Under the pieces are notes generated by a model. It ran no database searches. It had not been told where the DNA came from and worked only from the letters and a program-made list of their open reading frames with translations. Positions 24,060 to 35,599 of a stretch of 64,000 nt of DNA are shown here, in pieces. The DNA comes from Timema cristinae. Lineage: Eukaryota > Arthropoda > Insecta > Phasmatodea > Timematidae. Both the position numbers and the translations under genes were made by a program. The stretch spans positions 13,842,928 to 13,906,927 of the forward strand of contig JBCFYV010000001.1 of the NCBI GenBank assembly GCA_039000515.1. Direction: 5' to 3'. The number at the start of each line of letters is the position of its first letter. Within the stretch, counting starts at the first letter, position 1.

Positions 24060-26255
24060 ATGTAACAAACATTCATTCGTAGAGAAGTTAGGACGAACTT
24101 TCACTCATAGAGAAGATGGAACGAACTTTCACTCATAGAGAAGATGGAACGAACTTTCACTCATAGAGAAGATAGAACGCACTTTCATAGAGAATATGGA
24201 ACGAACTTTCACTCATAGAGAAGATGGAACGAACTTTCACTCATAGAGAAGATGGAACAAACTTTCACTCATAAAGAAGATGGAACAAACTTTCACTAGT
24301 GGAGAAGATAGAACAAACATTCACTCGTAGAGAAGATAGAACAAACATTCCTTCGTAGAGAAGATAGAACAAACATTCACTCGTAGAGAAGATAGAACGA
24401 ACTTTCACTCGTAGAGAAGATAGAACAAATATTCACTCGTAGAAAAGATGGAACAAACAATCACTCGTAGAAAAGATAGAACAAACATTCACTCGTAGAG
24501 AAGATGGAACAAACAATCACTCGTAGAGAAGATAGAACAAACATTCACTCGTAGGGAAGATAGAACGAACTTTCACTCGTAGAGAAGATAGAACAAACAT
24601 TCACTTGTAGAGAAGATAGAACAAACATTCACTCGTAGAGAAGATAGAACAAATATTCACTCGTAGAGAAGATGGAACAAACAATCACTCGTAGAGAAGA
24701 TAGAACAAACATTCACTCGTAGAGAAGATGGAACAAACATTCACTCGTAGAGAAGATAGAACAAACATTCACTCGTATAGAAGATAGAACGAACTTTCAC
24801 TCGTAGAGAAGATAGAACGAACAATCACTCGTAGAGAAGATAGAACGAACTTTCACTCGTAGAGAAGATAGAACAAATATTCACTCGTAGAGAAGATGGA
24901 ACAAACAATCACTCGTAGAGAAGATAGAACAAACATTCACTCGTAGAGAAGATAGAACGAACTTTCACTCGTAGAGTGGATTGAACGAACTTTCACTCAT
25001 AGAGAAGATGGAACGAACTTTCACTCGTAGAGTGGATTGAACGAACTTTCACTCATAGAGAAGATGGAACAAACTTTCACTCGTAGAGAAGATGGAACAA
25101 ACTTTCACTCGTAGAGAAGATAGAACAAATATTCACTCGTAGAGAAGATAGAACAAACATTCACTCGTAGAGAAGATAGAACAAACATTCACTCGTAGAG
25201 AAGATGGAACAAACAATCACTCGTAGAGAAGATAGAACAAACATTCACTCGTAGAGAAGATAGAACGAACTTTCACTCGTAGAGAAGATGGAACGAACTT
25301 TCACTCATAGAGAAGATGGAACGAACTTTCACTCGTAGAGTGGATTGAACGAACTTTCACTCATAGAGAAGATGGAACAACTTTCACTCGTAGAGAAGAT
25401 GGAACAAACTTTCACTCATAGAGAAGATGGAACAAATATTCACTCGTAGAGAAGATGGAACAAACAATCACTCGTAGAGAAGATAGAACAAACATTCACT
25501 CGTAGAGAAGATGGAACAAACAATCACTCGTAGAGAAGATAGAACAAACATTCACTCGTAGAGAAGATAGAACGAACTTTCACTCGTAGAGAAGATAGAA
25601 CAAACATTCACTCGTAGAGAAGATAGAACAAACATTCACTCGTAGAGAAGATAGAACGAACTTTCACTCGTAGAGAAGATAGAACAAATATTCACTCGTA
25701 GAGAAGATGGAACAAACAATCACTCGTAGAGAAGATAGAACAAACATTCACTCGTAGAGAAGATAGAACGAACTTTCACTCGTAGAGTGGATTGAACGAA
25801 CTTTCACTCATATAGAAGATGGAACGAACTTTCACTCGTAGAGTGGATTGAACGAACTTTCACTCATAGAGAAGATGGAACAAACTTTCACTCGTAGAGA
25901 AGATGGAACAAACTTTCACTCGTAGAGAAGATAGAACAAATATTCACTCGTAGAGAAGATAGAACGAACTTTCACTCGTAGAGAAGATAGAACAAACATT
26001 CACTCGTAGAGAAGATAGAACAAACATTCACTCGTAGAGAAGATAGAACGAACTTTCACTCGTAGAGAAGATAGAACAAATATTCACTCGTAGAGAAGAT
26101 GGAACAAACTTTCACTCGTAGAGAAGATAGAACAAACAATCACTCGTAGAGAATATTGAACAAACTTTCACTCGTAGAGAAGATGGAACGAACTTTCACT
26201 CGTAAAGAAGATAGAACAAACTTTCACTCGTAGAGTGGATTGAACAATTATTCAC
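24060..26255. repeat. Minisatellite, 28-bp unit, about 78 copies
   Basis: Core ACTCGTAGAGAAGATAGAAC then AAACATTC. A GTAGAGTGGATTGAACG variant marks multi-unit blocks that recur at 24970-25060, 25335 and 25785-25860. Confidence 0.95.
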
Positions 26256-26469
26256 TAGGCCATTCGACAAGAAAGCCTCTCTATGGATGAGAAAGACCCT
26301 GTGGGGCTATGATGTCTTGGTAGATAATGTAATTCTTAACATAGGGTGGTAAGAGGGGTGCAAGTGGCGGTGATCAGCCAACACTGACCTGCTGTGTTAG
26401 AGCTTATCTTACATGTTTGTAAATACCTTCACAAGGAAATGCCGCTTCTCTTCCTTTCATTTACCAACA

Positions 26470-26618
26470 CTTACAATTAGTGGAGGTGCTAGCTTACAAT
26501 TAGTGGAGGTGCTAGCTTACAATTAGTGGAGGTGCTAGCTTACAATTAGTGGAGGTGCTAGCTTACAATTAATGGAGGTGCTAGCTTACAATTAGTGGAG
26601 GTGCTAGCTTACATTGAG
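26470..26618. repeat. Minisatellite, 23-bp unit, about 7 copies
   Basis: Core GCTTACAATTAGTGGAGGTG then CTA, nearly identical copies, ending at the acceptor of the candidate exon at 26619. Confidence 0.93.
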
Positions 26619-26673
26619 TATGTATTTCAAGTGTGACAGAATTCGACGTCTGATCCATGTTCTGGGGACCAAG
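26619..26673 (+). CDS. Candidate small exon after the 23-bp array
   Basis: The frame MYFKCDRIRRLIHVLGTK ends in phase 0 at a consensus donor AAG|GTGAGT. On its left, the 23-bp repeat (core CTTACAATTAGTGGAGG) runs up to CTTACATTGAG, which would be the acceptor. A pyrimidine-rich stretch (CTTCTCTTCCTTTC) lies upstream of the array. The exon could be an internal exon, or a first exon using the ATG at 26620. The donor is the strongest element. Confidence 0.35.
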
Positions 26674-26961
26674 GTGAGTATTAAAATGAGGTTGTCAATT
26701 CCGGGGGTGGTCAGCAACCCGTGGGGGAGGGGGAGAATAGCGCTCTTGGGGTGGAATTTTGTTTCCACTATAACTTCCGGCTCGTTCATCGTATCAAGAT
26801 AAAAAAAAATTGCATTAGATTCTATTAATTACTTTACCTTTATAATGACACGCAAAAAGTATAAAATATCAAGTTTTGTCCTTTACAAAATTTGAACTGT
26901 AATTATTTGAAATCGTTGAATCAATATTTACGTATTATAACTATACATTTATTAAAATAGT

Positions 26962-27255
26962 GCGTTGATGACTTTCTGGTCTAGGGGTTAGGTGTGAGAC
27001 TTCTGTGCTGAGGGTCCAGGGTTCAGTCCTCAGTCCCGACACAGATTTATCTGATTGTCAAACCCTTCCTTCACCTCTGACAAGACGTATATTAATCACA
27101 ACTTATGAATGTGTGGATTTCCAGGGCTCCAGCGTGGTTCGGATCCCACGTTAAACTGTAGGTCCTCCATTTCATCTCACAATCACCCTACCATTACACA
27201 TTAGCTTAAGTGCGTACAACCCAAACGGGTAGTAAGACGCGATGATAATAATAAA
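26962..27255 (+). repeat. SINE family A, full length
   Basis: The head carries TCTGGTCTAGGGGTTAGGTG and GGTTCAGTCC. The body includes ACGTTAAACTGTAGGTCC, and the copy ends AGTAAGACGCGATGATAATA. Confidence 0.8.
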
Positions 27256-27829
27256 ATAGTACATTATAAATTTTTATGGTCCAATTGCCTTAAAATAACA
27301 AGTGAAGTCTTCCAATCTCTCTGGCTAGAGTAAGGAGTGTTAACAGCTCGCCCAGTCTTGGCGGTCCTAGAAACGTCAAGTGGTTAAAACAACAGAGACT
27401 GAGACCCAACCTAGCAAACACTTGGGGTGAGGCCCAGGTAGTTAGCAATCATCCCCTGGTCCCGAGAGTTGGAAATGTTTACCCCACGTGTGGTCCAAAC
27501 CCACACCTCGGCATATCCATGACCTAACCTCTGCTCTGTAAACAACTCAAGAATGTGCAGACACACTTAGGGCTTGTCCACACTCCTCTGTACAGACACG
27601 ACTAGGAGGCTCTCTTAGGGCTTGTCCACACTCCCTTACACAGAAACTACTATGAGACTTTCTTAAGGATTGTCCACACTCCTCTCCATAGATACGACTA
27701 GAAACCAACTTAACCTAGGACAGAAACACTTAGCTCATGCATGGCCCCAGATACCAGGTGTATCTAAATGCATGTTGCTAACTATATAGTATTAGTCAAT
27801 GCTGCCATAGATCTGTATCCGAACACACA

Positions 27830-28255
27830 GAACAAAATACAAACTAAGAGTATGAACCGGGCCTGAGACGGGAATGTTTCTCTCTGTGACCGAACACAAA
27901 CTAGGAGTATGAACCAGGCCTAAGACGGGAATATTATTCTCTGTAACCGAACACAAACTAAGTGTGTGAGCCCGGTTTGAGACAGGAATGTTTCTCTCTG
28001 TGACGCAATACAAACTAAGAGTGTGAGCACGCCTTGAGACGAAAATGTTTCTCTCTGTGACGGAACTCAAACTAAGAGTGTGAACCAGGCCTAAGACGGG
28101 AATATTATTCTCTGTAACCGAACACAAACTAAGTGTGTGAGCCCGGTTTGAGACAGGAATGTTTCTCTCTGTGACGCAATACAAACTAAGAGTGTGAGCA
28201 CGCCTTGAGAGGAAAATGTTTCTCTCTGTGACGGAACACTAACTAAGAGTATGAA
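27830..28255. repeat. Minisatellite, 57-bp unit, about 7 copies, with a repeated multi-unit block
   Basis: Core GACGGGAATGTTTCTCTCTG then TGACCGAACACAAACTAAG. The block 27900-28030 recurs at 28080-28210 with few differences. Confidence 0.88.
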
Positions 28256-28279
28256 CCCGGCCTGAGACGTGAGTAGGGT

Positions 28280-28428
28280 CTAGAGATAGATTCCAGGCAG
28301 CCCCTGGTTGACAGCACGTGGAGGTACTCCAGGACTCAATCCCGGGACACCCGATACTTCTCGTCCCGACACAAGAGCATCCTCTGTTGGAGGACAGTAC
28401 ACTTGGGCGCTGTAAGGGTGGTCAGCCC
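28280..28428 (-). CDS. Candidate terminal exon (48 codons)
   Basis: After an acceptor CCTGTGTGGTGCAG the - strand has two bases completing a codon and then an open frame ADHPYSAQVYCPPTEDAL, ending GLPGIYL and TAG. The region is GC-richer than its surroundings. The 57-bp array (27830-28255) begins a little beyond the stop and would be downstream or 3'UTR. The upstream exon is not identified. A second frame over the same bases is open for 30 codons. Confidence 0.28.
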
Positions 28429-28544
28429 CTGCACCACACAGGCTCAGAGAGGTTAAGCTAGTTTGTTAGTTGTGGACTCATATGGCTGAGGGGTCTGTAA
28501 AGTGGCGGGAATCATTCTTTTGTTTTAATATCCACGTCTTACTA

Positions 28545-28745
28545 CCTGTTCAAGTTGTACACATGTATTATAATTACTTTAATGGTGTAGGGATGAGGAA
28601 GTACGCCCTTTAGATGTAATCTGCCCTCATTTGCGTGGAAGGAGAGTGTGAAACCGTTTAACATTTAAAAAAAACTCTCTATAGACTCAACCGGGATTCA
28701 AACCCCAATCTCTGCGTCATCAGCAGGTGACTTATTTAGATGATG
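28545..28745 (-). repeat. SINE family B, reversed copy
   Basis: It starts CGTCTTACTACCTGTTCAAG and includes TCAACCGGGATTCAAACCCC. The head is truncated. Confidence 0.65.
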
Positions 28746-28849
28746 TTAGAATAGATTAAACCCCTAATCTTCCCTAGGGATGACAAAGATTTATCGATAA
28801 AAATATATCTATTTACCTTGATAAATATATAAATTTAATATATTGGACT

Positions 28850-29148
28850 AAGGGTGACCTGGTGGTCTAGGGGTAAGGTGTCAGACTTCTATGCTGGCGG
28901 CCGGGGTTCAATCCTCGGTCCCGGCACAGATTTATCTGATTTCCAAACCCTTCCTTCACCTCTGACAAGATATCTTGTGAATGTGGGGAATGCCAGGCCT
29001 CCACCGTGGTTCGGATTCCACGTTAAACTGTAGGTCCTTCATTTCATCTCACAATCACCCTACCATTACACATTAGCGTAAGTGCGTATAACCCGAACGG
29101 GTAGTAAGACGCGGTGCTAATAATAATAATAATAATAATAATAAATTG
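28850..29148 (+). repeat. SINE family A, best-preserved copy
   Basis: Head GGTGACCTGGTGGTCTAGGG with B box GGTTCAATCCTCGG looks derived from a tRNA of the Glu/Gly type. The shared tail AACGGGTAGTAAGACGCGG is followed by (TAA)n. Confidence 0.85.
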
Positions 29149-29164
29149 GACTAAGCTTTACAGC

Positions 29165-29422
29165 TTGTTACCCGCCTCGGTGGCGTAGTTGGCTAACGCA
29201 CTTGTGTAGAGCTCGACTATTGAGGACGGGGAGAACGAGGTTCGAATCTCGGTCGGGTGAACTGGGGGTGGTTTTTCCTAAATGGTTTTCCACTTTAACT
29301 CCACTCAAATGCGGGTTCACTTCCTCTAATTCGACCTTCCCAATTTCTAATCCATTAGCGTAATTAGTGCTTAAAAAGTATAACTTTAACGGTTAGTAAG
29401 ACGCCGTGCTATTTTTTTTTTT
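29165..29422 (+). repeat. SINE family B
   Basis: The copy has CCCGCCTCGGTGGCGTAGTT, B box GGTTCGAATCTCGG and CCTAAATGGTTTTCCAC. It ends in the tail AGTAAGACGCCGTGCTA and a poly(T)-like run. Confidence 0.8.
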
Positions 29423-29744
29423 TTACAGCTTGTGAATAAAAAAAATCAACTATTTTTTATTTATATTTTATTAACTAAGTTTATTATTTTCGTATCTTTA
29501 TTTAACTTGTCTGCTATTTTCAACCGCTAAATAAAACATTTTACAGGTGAAAAGGAGGGAAGAGTTGTATTTCATAACAGTAGCCCTCTTAATATCGTCA
29601 CAGTTCTCCCAGAACAATGTGTCGCAAATAACCGAGATATCGCTATACGATCTATATATCGTAGCTTTAGATATACACCCTAACATAAATAATCGATATA
29701 TTAGAGAAAACTGACAACCCTACCTTGCCCTCCCCGTACAAACT

Positions 29745-30120
29745 GGTATAGCATGTCAATTATGTAAAATTGACATGCACACCACGAGCCTAGATAAAAA
29801 TACTAAATTATGATAATTATTGTAGCGGAATCCAAAGAAGAGAATTAAAATTGATATATTTAGGAATAATATGCTTCAACATCCACTTTCCATGACTGGA
29901 TGGGCTCGGATACAGCCACCATGCTTCCGAGAAGAAAATACTACAAGTGTGTAAAATAACACTCACGAGACGAATCCTTAAAAAAAATTCAGCTATAGTA
30001 TTTAAATATGTCAACTTTAATTCTCTTATTTAGATTCCGCTACAATAATTATCATAATTTAGTTTTTTTTATGTAGGCTCATGTGTGGATGTCAATTTTA
30101 CATGATTGACATGCTACACC
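29745..30120. mobile_element. MITE with terminal inverted repeats of about 115 bp
   Basis: The left arm (TATAGCATGTCAATTATG onward, through ATGATAATTATTGTAGCGGA) is repeated in reverse complement at 30004-30120 (TTCCGCTACAATAATTAT to TGACATGCTACACC). The spacer is about 130 bp. The arm tip is itself a small palindrome (TGTCAATT / AATTGACA). No clear target duplication and no coding capacity are seen. Confidence 0.75.
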
Positions 30121-30497
30121 GGACATGACGTCACGGAAGAGGTTTGGCACCTTTCCTTTCAGTCGGATGTTTCATCATTAGCCATCAGTATTTCAATTGG
30201 CTTGTTGTAGCTCTCCCATTTTTGTCCATCCCAGAATTTGTTTTTATAAAATAAAAGCTTTGTACCTTCTGCCGACAACGTCCGCTATCTTCCTTCTATA
30301 CCTATCTTCGTCAAACTATCACGTGACCTACCATGTTAACCCTTCTTTGATGTATTCCTTTCCAAAGTTTACTTTATTCATTTACTTTTCTTATCATTTC
30401 TTTATTTGATGCCATTTCCATCCTTGATATTTTCAAAATTCTTCTGTAGCTTCACTTTTCAAATGCTTCTAATCGTTCCCTTTCAGTTGCACCAATA

Positions 30498-30640
30498 ACC
30501 GGCCCCGTGGTGTAGCGCCTGGGCTCGATCCTCGGCTGGTACCTTCTGTATTTTTCCTGAAAGGGGAACTACCCCAAAGGTCACCAGGGTTTGGTTAATT
30601 GGGCTTAAGTTAGGTTGTGAGTGTTTCCACTGGTTCCACA
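30498..30640 (+). repeat. SINE-like element, family C
   Basis: CCGGCCCCGTGGTGTAGCGC, then GGAACTACCCCAAAGGTCAC, then GGCTTAAGTTAGGTTGTGAG. It abuts the CAT-type array. Confidence 0.5.
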
Positions 30641-31490
30641 CCACCATATTCACCATCACCACCATATTCACCATAACCATCATATTTACCATCACCATCA
30701 TACTCACTATCGCCATAGTACTCACCATCACCATCATACTCAGCATCGCCATAGTACTCACCATCACCATCTTATTCACCATCACCATCATATTCAGCAT
30801 CGCCATCATACTCACCATCACCATCTTATTCACCACCACCATCATATTCACCATCACCATCATACGCACCATCACCATCATATTTACCATCCCCATTATA
30901 CTCACCATCGCCATAGTACTCACCATCACCATCATACTCACCATCACCATAGTACTCACCATCACCATCATACGCACCATCACCATCATATTTACCATCA
31001 CCATCATACTCACCATAACCATTATACTCACCATCGCCATAGTACTCACCATCACCATCATACTCACCATCGCCATAGTACTCACCATCACCATCATACT
31101 CACCATCACCATAGTACTCACCATCACCATCATACGCACCATCACCATCATATTTACCATCACCATCATACTCACCATAACCATTATACTCACCATCACC
31201 ATTATACTCACCATCACCATTATACGCACCATCACCATCATACTCAGCATCGCCATTATACTCACCATCACCATCATACGCACCATCACCATCATATTTA
31301 CCATCACCATCATACTCACCATAACCATTATACTCACCATCACCATTATACTCACCATCACCATTATACGCACCATCACCATCATACTCAGCATCGCCAT
31401 TATACTCACCATCACCATCATACTCAGCATCGCCACCATATTCACCATGGCCATCATACTAATCATCACCATCATACTCATTATCAACAT
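30640..31490. repeat. (CAT)n-related minisatellite, 18-bp unit
   Basis: Core CACCATCACCATCATACT. One strand yields a His-rich and the other a Met/Val-rich spurious frame of over 300 codons. On the - strand the unit reads GTGAGTATG, donor-like. Confidence 0.93.
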
Positions 31491-31602
31491 CACCTTATCT
31501 CATCGAGACATGTAAGGAGCCTCCACAGAAAGTATGTACTATTAGTACACTCGGGCGTCCCCTGGACAACGATACATTAGTACCGGATAATCTTTTCACA
31601 AA

Positions 31603-31755
31603 CTGAGTTATGATTGATGTAGTCCAGATGCGCAATGTTATATATACATACCACCAACGGTCCATGTTCCGCATCCACTGAGTTATGATTGGTGTAGTCC
31701 CGATGCGCAATGTTATATATACATACCACCAACGGTCCATGTTCCGCATCCATAA
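31603..31755. repeat. 75-bp direct duplication at the LINE remnant
   Basis: CTGAGTTATGATTG at 31603 and 31678 starts two nearly identical copies running to CGGTCCATGTTCCGCATCCA. Confidence 0.9.
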
Positions 31756-31955
31756 AGCGCAAGGCTCAAAACACATGCCTTTAAGAACCTTTTCCTGATT
31801 TCCGAATTGTTACTACTCGAGGTTAGTAATGTCTTCTTGCTATGGAAAGTTTTATTGTCTGTGAATATTCTTCTTCCTAACCCATATTCACTTCTTATTT
31901 TTACGTCAGGTCTCTTAACCCTTTTCTGCCTTAACGCCTTACGGTTGTTGCCCAT
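31713..31955 (-). pseudogene. LINE (non-LTR retrotransposon) ORF2 remnant, end of reverse transcriptase
   Basis: The - strand frame contains KTLLTSSSNNSEIRKRFLKA followed by CVLSLALYGCGTWTV. This matches the conserved tail of non-LTR reverse transcriptases (IRKRF-x-K-x-x-x-x-S-x-x-LYG-x-x-TWT). It is about 80 codons with no start and no flanking ORF, so it is a dead fragment. Its end runs into a 75-bp two-copy repeat at 31603-31755. Confidence 0.65.
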
Positions 31956-32346
31956 CCCGAATCTGGCCTGTAAAGGAATATGAGGCTGATGTTTTTTTTT
32001 ATTCTAGTTACGAGATGTCTCCGCTATCTCTTTTTCTTCGTGATATTAAATGAAATCAACTAAATAATGCAGTAAAATTTCACATGTGTTAATAATCAAC
32101 CTTGTGGTTTGTGAAATTTGGTACCTGTTTCCGGTTATATATACAGTTTGCACATACAATGAAAGTTATTAATAGCAGACACCTTAAGTGATCGAAAAAA
32201 TGTCCGTTATTAAGAAGTTTCCACTCTATGTGAGAATAATTTAATTTATTTAAATAAAAACATATTGTTTGAACACATTAACTACAGCATTCTTATTAAT
32301 GTAATGTGCAGTATTGTATGTAGGAATGAATATATTATACTGTACG

Positions 32347-32574
32347 TACAGTGGCCCCACGGCTTCTTTGGTGCTGACTGACAGTCAACATTAAGGTATA
32401 TACCTAAATTTTGACTATCAGAAGTGACAGCTGCTAAACACAATATGTTTTTGCAGATCATATAGTTCGGCGTAGGGATACATAATTTGGTTTGGTAACT
32501 TTTCAAAGCTTTTATCTGTCAGCTATGAGCTGTCAGTCAGCACCAAAGAAGCCATGGGGCTACTGTAGTCAATA
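32347..32574. mobile_element. Tc1/mariner-type MITE with about 36-bp TIRs and TA flanks
   Basis: The left end is TA|CAGTGGCCCCACGGCTTC and the right end reads as the reverse complement TA|CAGTAGCCCCATGGCTTC. Both continue through TTTGGTGCTGACTGACAG. The TA dinucleotide at both ends and the CAGT start fit a Tc1/mariner-type element. A second, left-truncated copy lies at about 51160-51310. Confidence 0.7.
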
Positions 32575-32919
32575 CTACGCAGGCTGTTTTAGAGACTTTC
32601 CCTAGATCTACTCACACTTGACTAAAGACAGTGGTATTCCTAACACTCCCACTGTGAAATACTGAATATGGACCGATGATTTCAACTATGTTTGTCCGTT
32701 GTTTAGAGATTTGTATGCATAAATAAGTGTATATAGCATTGTCAGTTATTGAGAAAGTCCGTTATTAGGTAGTTGTTTCACTGTAAGAGTCCATGTTATT
32801 TTGCCGGGGAAATTTAAATTGTCCGTTATAAAGAAGAATTCGCAATACAGAGGTGTCCGATAAAGGAGATTTCACTGTATTTAATTATCTCAGGTTCTTT
32901 AGTTTATTTGGGAAGAGTA

Positions 32920-33290
32920 AGGTAGAATATAGATTAAATGTACCTTCTTTTGTATGAATGGAGAGGGGTAATTCATATAGGAAAATACCCTCAGTCCACC
33001 CGATTGGAATTCACACTCTAGCCTTCTCGTTACCGGAAAATCAGACTAGATGAGGCTGAGGATCAGACCACGTGGGGTAGCTGATGGCGGGGAGCTCGGA
33101 GTTAGAATCCCAACCGGGATAAACTGAGATTCACCCCCCCCCCCCCTAAACGGTTTCTTATTTTGTCTCCCCATGCAAATTCGGGTATATTTAATTTCAA
33201 TTCTACCTTCATAATCCTTTCTAAATTAGTGTAGTAAAATGCGTAGATCCTGGAAGGGTTGTTAGACGATGTTAAAATAAACTAAGACCC
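32920..33290. repeat. Two adjoining degenerate SINE family B copies, head to head
   Basis: A reversed copy (32920-33065, CAGTCCACCCGATTGGAATT) is followed by a forward copy (33060-33290, GGTAGCTGATGGCGGGGAGC, then a C14 run and CTAAACGGTTTC). Confidence 0.5.
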
Positions 33291-33444
33291 TTGTTTGTGG
33301 TTTTTTGTGTCCCGAAACTCCTGTCAGGGATTTGTACGTGAGTGAGGGAGACTACGAACTATATCTCGGCGCGCATGCGCGTCTACAGTCCTTCCTGGTC
33401 CTCGTATTGCCCAGACAATGCCGGACCGATCAAGACTTGAAGAG

Positions 33445-33621
33445 CTAATTGCCCGCAGGTATTATCGTTGTTAACTGGGGGACTTCAGCCACCACCCTTC
33501 TTGACAACATGTCGTCATAAAACAGTTGTACGGGGGGTGGGGTGATCTGACCCCCTCGTGGTAATAACCGGGGGGACCCCAATTGGGTAAATTGGTCTTC
33601 ATCCCGGGAGAGTTGTGTGCG
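33445..33621 (-). CDS. Candidate terminal exon (58 codons)
   Basis: A very good 3' splice site (CTCCCTCCCTCTTTAG) is followed directly by a phase-0 open frame starting RTQLSRDEDQFTQLG, containing PRGGQITPPPVQLFYDD, and ending IIPAGN before TAG. The TAG of the splice site would stop the frame if translation came from upstream, so the frame is open only from the acceptor onward. The composition looks protein-like. Upstream sit the 69-bp array (33660-34120) and the candidate first exon at 34886. Another frame over the same bases is also open and may be a shadow. Confidence 0.38.
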   Translation of the reverse strand, partial: RTQLSRDEDQFTQLGSPRLLPRGGQITPPPVQLFYDDMLSRRVVAEVPQLTTIIPAGN

Positions 33622-33659
33622 CTAAAGAGGGAGGGAGCTGACGAAATATATAGAGTGGT

Positions 33660-34120
33660 CTGAGTGAGAGAGAGTGTTACCTTAGCGACATCTTGGAGGT
33701 AAACTGCCATTACTTGCACTGACACACAGTCTGAGTGAGAGAGTATCACTCTGGAAACATTTTGAAGGTACATTGTCATTACTTGCACTGGTACACAGTC
33801 TGAGTGAAAGAGTATTACTATGGAGACATCTTGAAGGTTCACTGTCATTACTTGCACTGGTACACAGTCTGAGTAAAAGAGTATTACAATGGAGACATCT
33901 TGAAGGTTCACTGTCATTGCTTGAATTGGTACACAGTCTGAGTGATAAAGTATCACTCTGGAGACATCTTGGAGGTACACTGCCAATACTTGCATTGGTA
34001 CACAGTCTGAGTGAAAGAGTATTACTATGGAGACATCTTGGAGGTACACTGCCAATACTTGCACTGGTACACAGTCTGAGTGAGAGAGTATTACTGTGGA
34101 TACATCTTGTAGGCTCTCAG
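33660..34120. repeat. Minisatellite, 69-bp unit, about 6-7 copies
   Basis: On the - strand the core is ACTCTTTCACTCAGACTGTG then TACCAGTGCAAGTAATGGCA. The unit is a multiple of three and open. It sits 40 nt upstream of the acceptor of the candidate exon at 33621. Confidence 0.92.
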
Positions 34121-34369
34121 GGATCTTAATAACCTTTTGAAATTCGAATCAACAAGGTTTCTTAGAAGGTGGGTGATGCCTTAGCACTCTTTCCCAATTT
34201 AAAAGACCAAAGATCGATTGAAGCATCCTTGTTCCAGTTCAGTTGTTCTAGGATATAGTGTTTGGATGTCTCCTACTACATTACTGTTTTAAATTTTGCT
34301 GTCCTATGTTAAGTTAGTTTGTAAGACTTGTTTGAAATATTTTCAAAGATTATACATATAGATAATATC

Positions 34370-34870
34370 CAACATGTTTGTTGTTAATACCTCCCTCGTA
34401 CATCAAACATGGCCGTTATTAAAATCTCCCTTGATATACAACCTGGTGGTTGTTACTATCTCCCTCGTACATCCAACATGTGGGCTGTTACTACTTCCTT
34501 TGTATATCCTACATGGCGGTTACCTCCCTCGTATACTCAGCATGTCAGTTGTCAATACCATCCTCGTATAGCCAAAATGGTGGTTGTTAATGCCTTCCTC
34601 GTGCATCCAACATTTTGGTTAATACCTTATTTTTATATCCAACGTGATGGTTGTTTCTACCTCTCTCGTAAACCCAAAATGGCGGTGGTTGTTTCTACCA
34701 CCTCGTACACCCAAAATGGCGGTGGTTGTTTCTACCTCCCTCGTACACCCAAAATGGCGGTGATTGTTTCTACCTCCCTCGTACACCCAAAATGGCGGTG
34801 GTTGTTCTTACCTCCCTTGTATACCCAACATGGCAGTTGTCCCTACCTACCTCATACACCCAACATGGTG
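34370..34870. repeat. Minisatellite, about 38-bp unit, about 13 copies, donor-type
   Basis: Core CTCCCTCGTACACCCAAAAT then GGCGGTGGTTGTTTCTAC. On the - strand this is the end of the candidate exon at 34886 plus GAG|GTAG and intron bases. Copies near the exon are closest to it. Confidence 0.9.
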
Positions 34871-34886
34871 GCTGCTCTTCCGCCAT
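34851..34886 (-). CDS. Candidate first coding exon (12 codons) abutting the 38-bp array
   Basis: The - strand reads MAEEQPPCWVYE from an ATGG start and meets a donor GAG|GTAGGT in phase 0. The adjacent array (34370-34870) repeats the segment ATGTTGGGTGTATGAG|GTAG with variation, which is the end of this frame plus the donor. A later - strand candidate (33621-33445) begins in phase 0 and could be spliced to it. The exon is very short and no homologue is recognised. Confidence 0.3.
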
Positions 34887-35291
34887 GGAGTACTCGGTAG
34901 ATCTAAGTATTCTCTATGGATTAATTCATGCGCAGATAGGCTATCTGGTGGTGGGACCCTGAAAGAAATAACCATCGCAATGGACATTGCTCAACCCGAC
35001 TTTACTTAAATAATCACTTCTCGTTTATTTGTATTATTATTAATTAAGTTTATAGATGTGTCAGCTCAAAGGCATCTATCACCGCCACATATACAAATAC
35101 AAAGTTTAACCTAATGAAAGGATAGTGGAAATAATTGAGAGGACATGGCTGATAGAGGCTTAGGAAGAAACCATTAATGAACGCTTCGATGGGGATAAGG
35201 CTGGGAAAAAATTATCGATACTTTACTGATGATATTTTCATTACTATGGTTACTATGGTTTACTACGGTTAAAGAAGATTACAAAATAGAT

Positions 35292-35319
35292 TGTATTATT
35301 ATTATTATTATTATTATTA

Positions 35320-35354
<35 letters not shown>

Positions 35355-35571
35355 GCACCGCGTCTTACTACCCGTTCGGGTTATACGCACATACGCTAAT
35401 GTGTAATGGTAGGGTGATGAGAGATGAAATGAAGGACCTACAGTTTAACGTGGAATCCGAACCACGGTGGTGGCCTGGCATTCCCCACATTCACAAGATG
35501 TCTTGTCAGAGGTGAAGGAAGGGTTTGGTAATCAGATAAATCTGTGCCGGGACCGAGGATTGAACCCCGAA
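35292..35571 (-). repeat. SINE family A, head-truncated, with target duplication
   Basis: A long (ATT)n tail at 35296-35354 precedes the reversed body. The flanks share CAAAATAGATTG (35281 and 35573), consistent with a target-site duplication. Confidence 0.8.
35296..35354. repeat. (ATT)n microsatellite, tail of a SINE
   Basis: About 19 ATT triplets with one break. Similar triplet runs are at 9945-9976 and 50318-50415. Confidence 0.9.
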
Positions 35572-35599
35572 CCCAAAATAGATTGAAAAAAAATACATT

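Noticed and set aside
28850..28930. Functional tRNA gene
   Set aside because: A and B boxes are present, but the stems do not pair properly, and the same sequence recurs as the head of a SINE with body and (TAA)n tail.
31495..31570. Exon ending GATGAGATAAG|GTGATG before the CAT-type array
   Set aside because: The donor is plausible, but the frames are short, partly derived from the LINE remnant and 75-bp duplication, and no acceptor is convincing.
30483..31580. Met/Val-rich and His-rich frames of more than 300 codons
   Set aside because: Translation of a (CAT)-like repeat on both strands. Composition is that of the triplet repeat.
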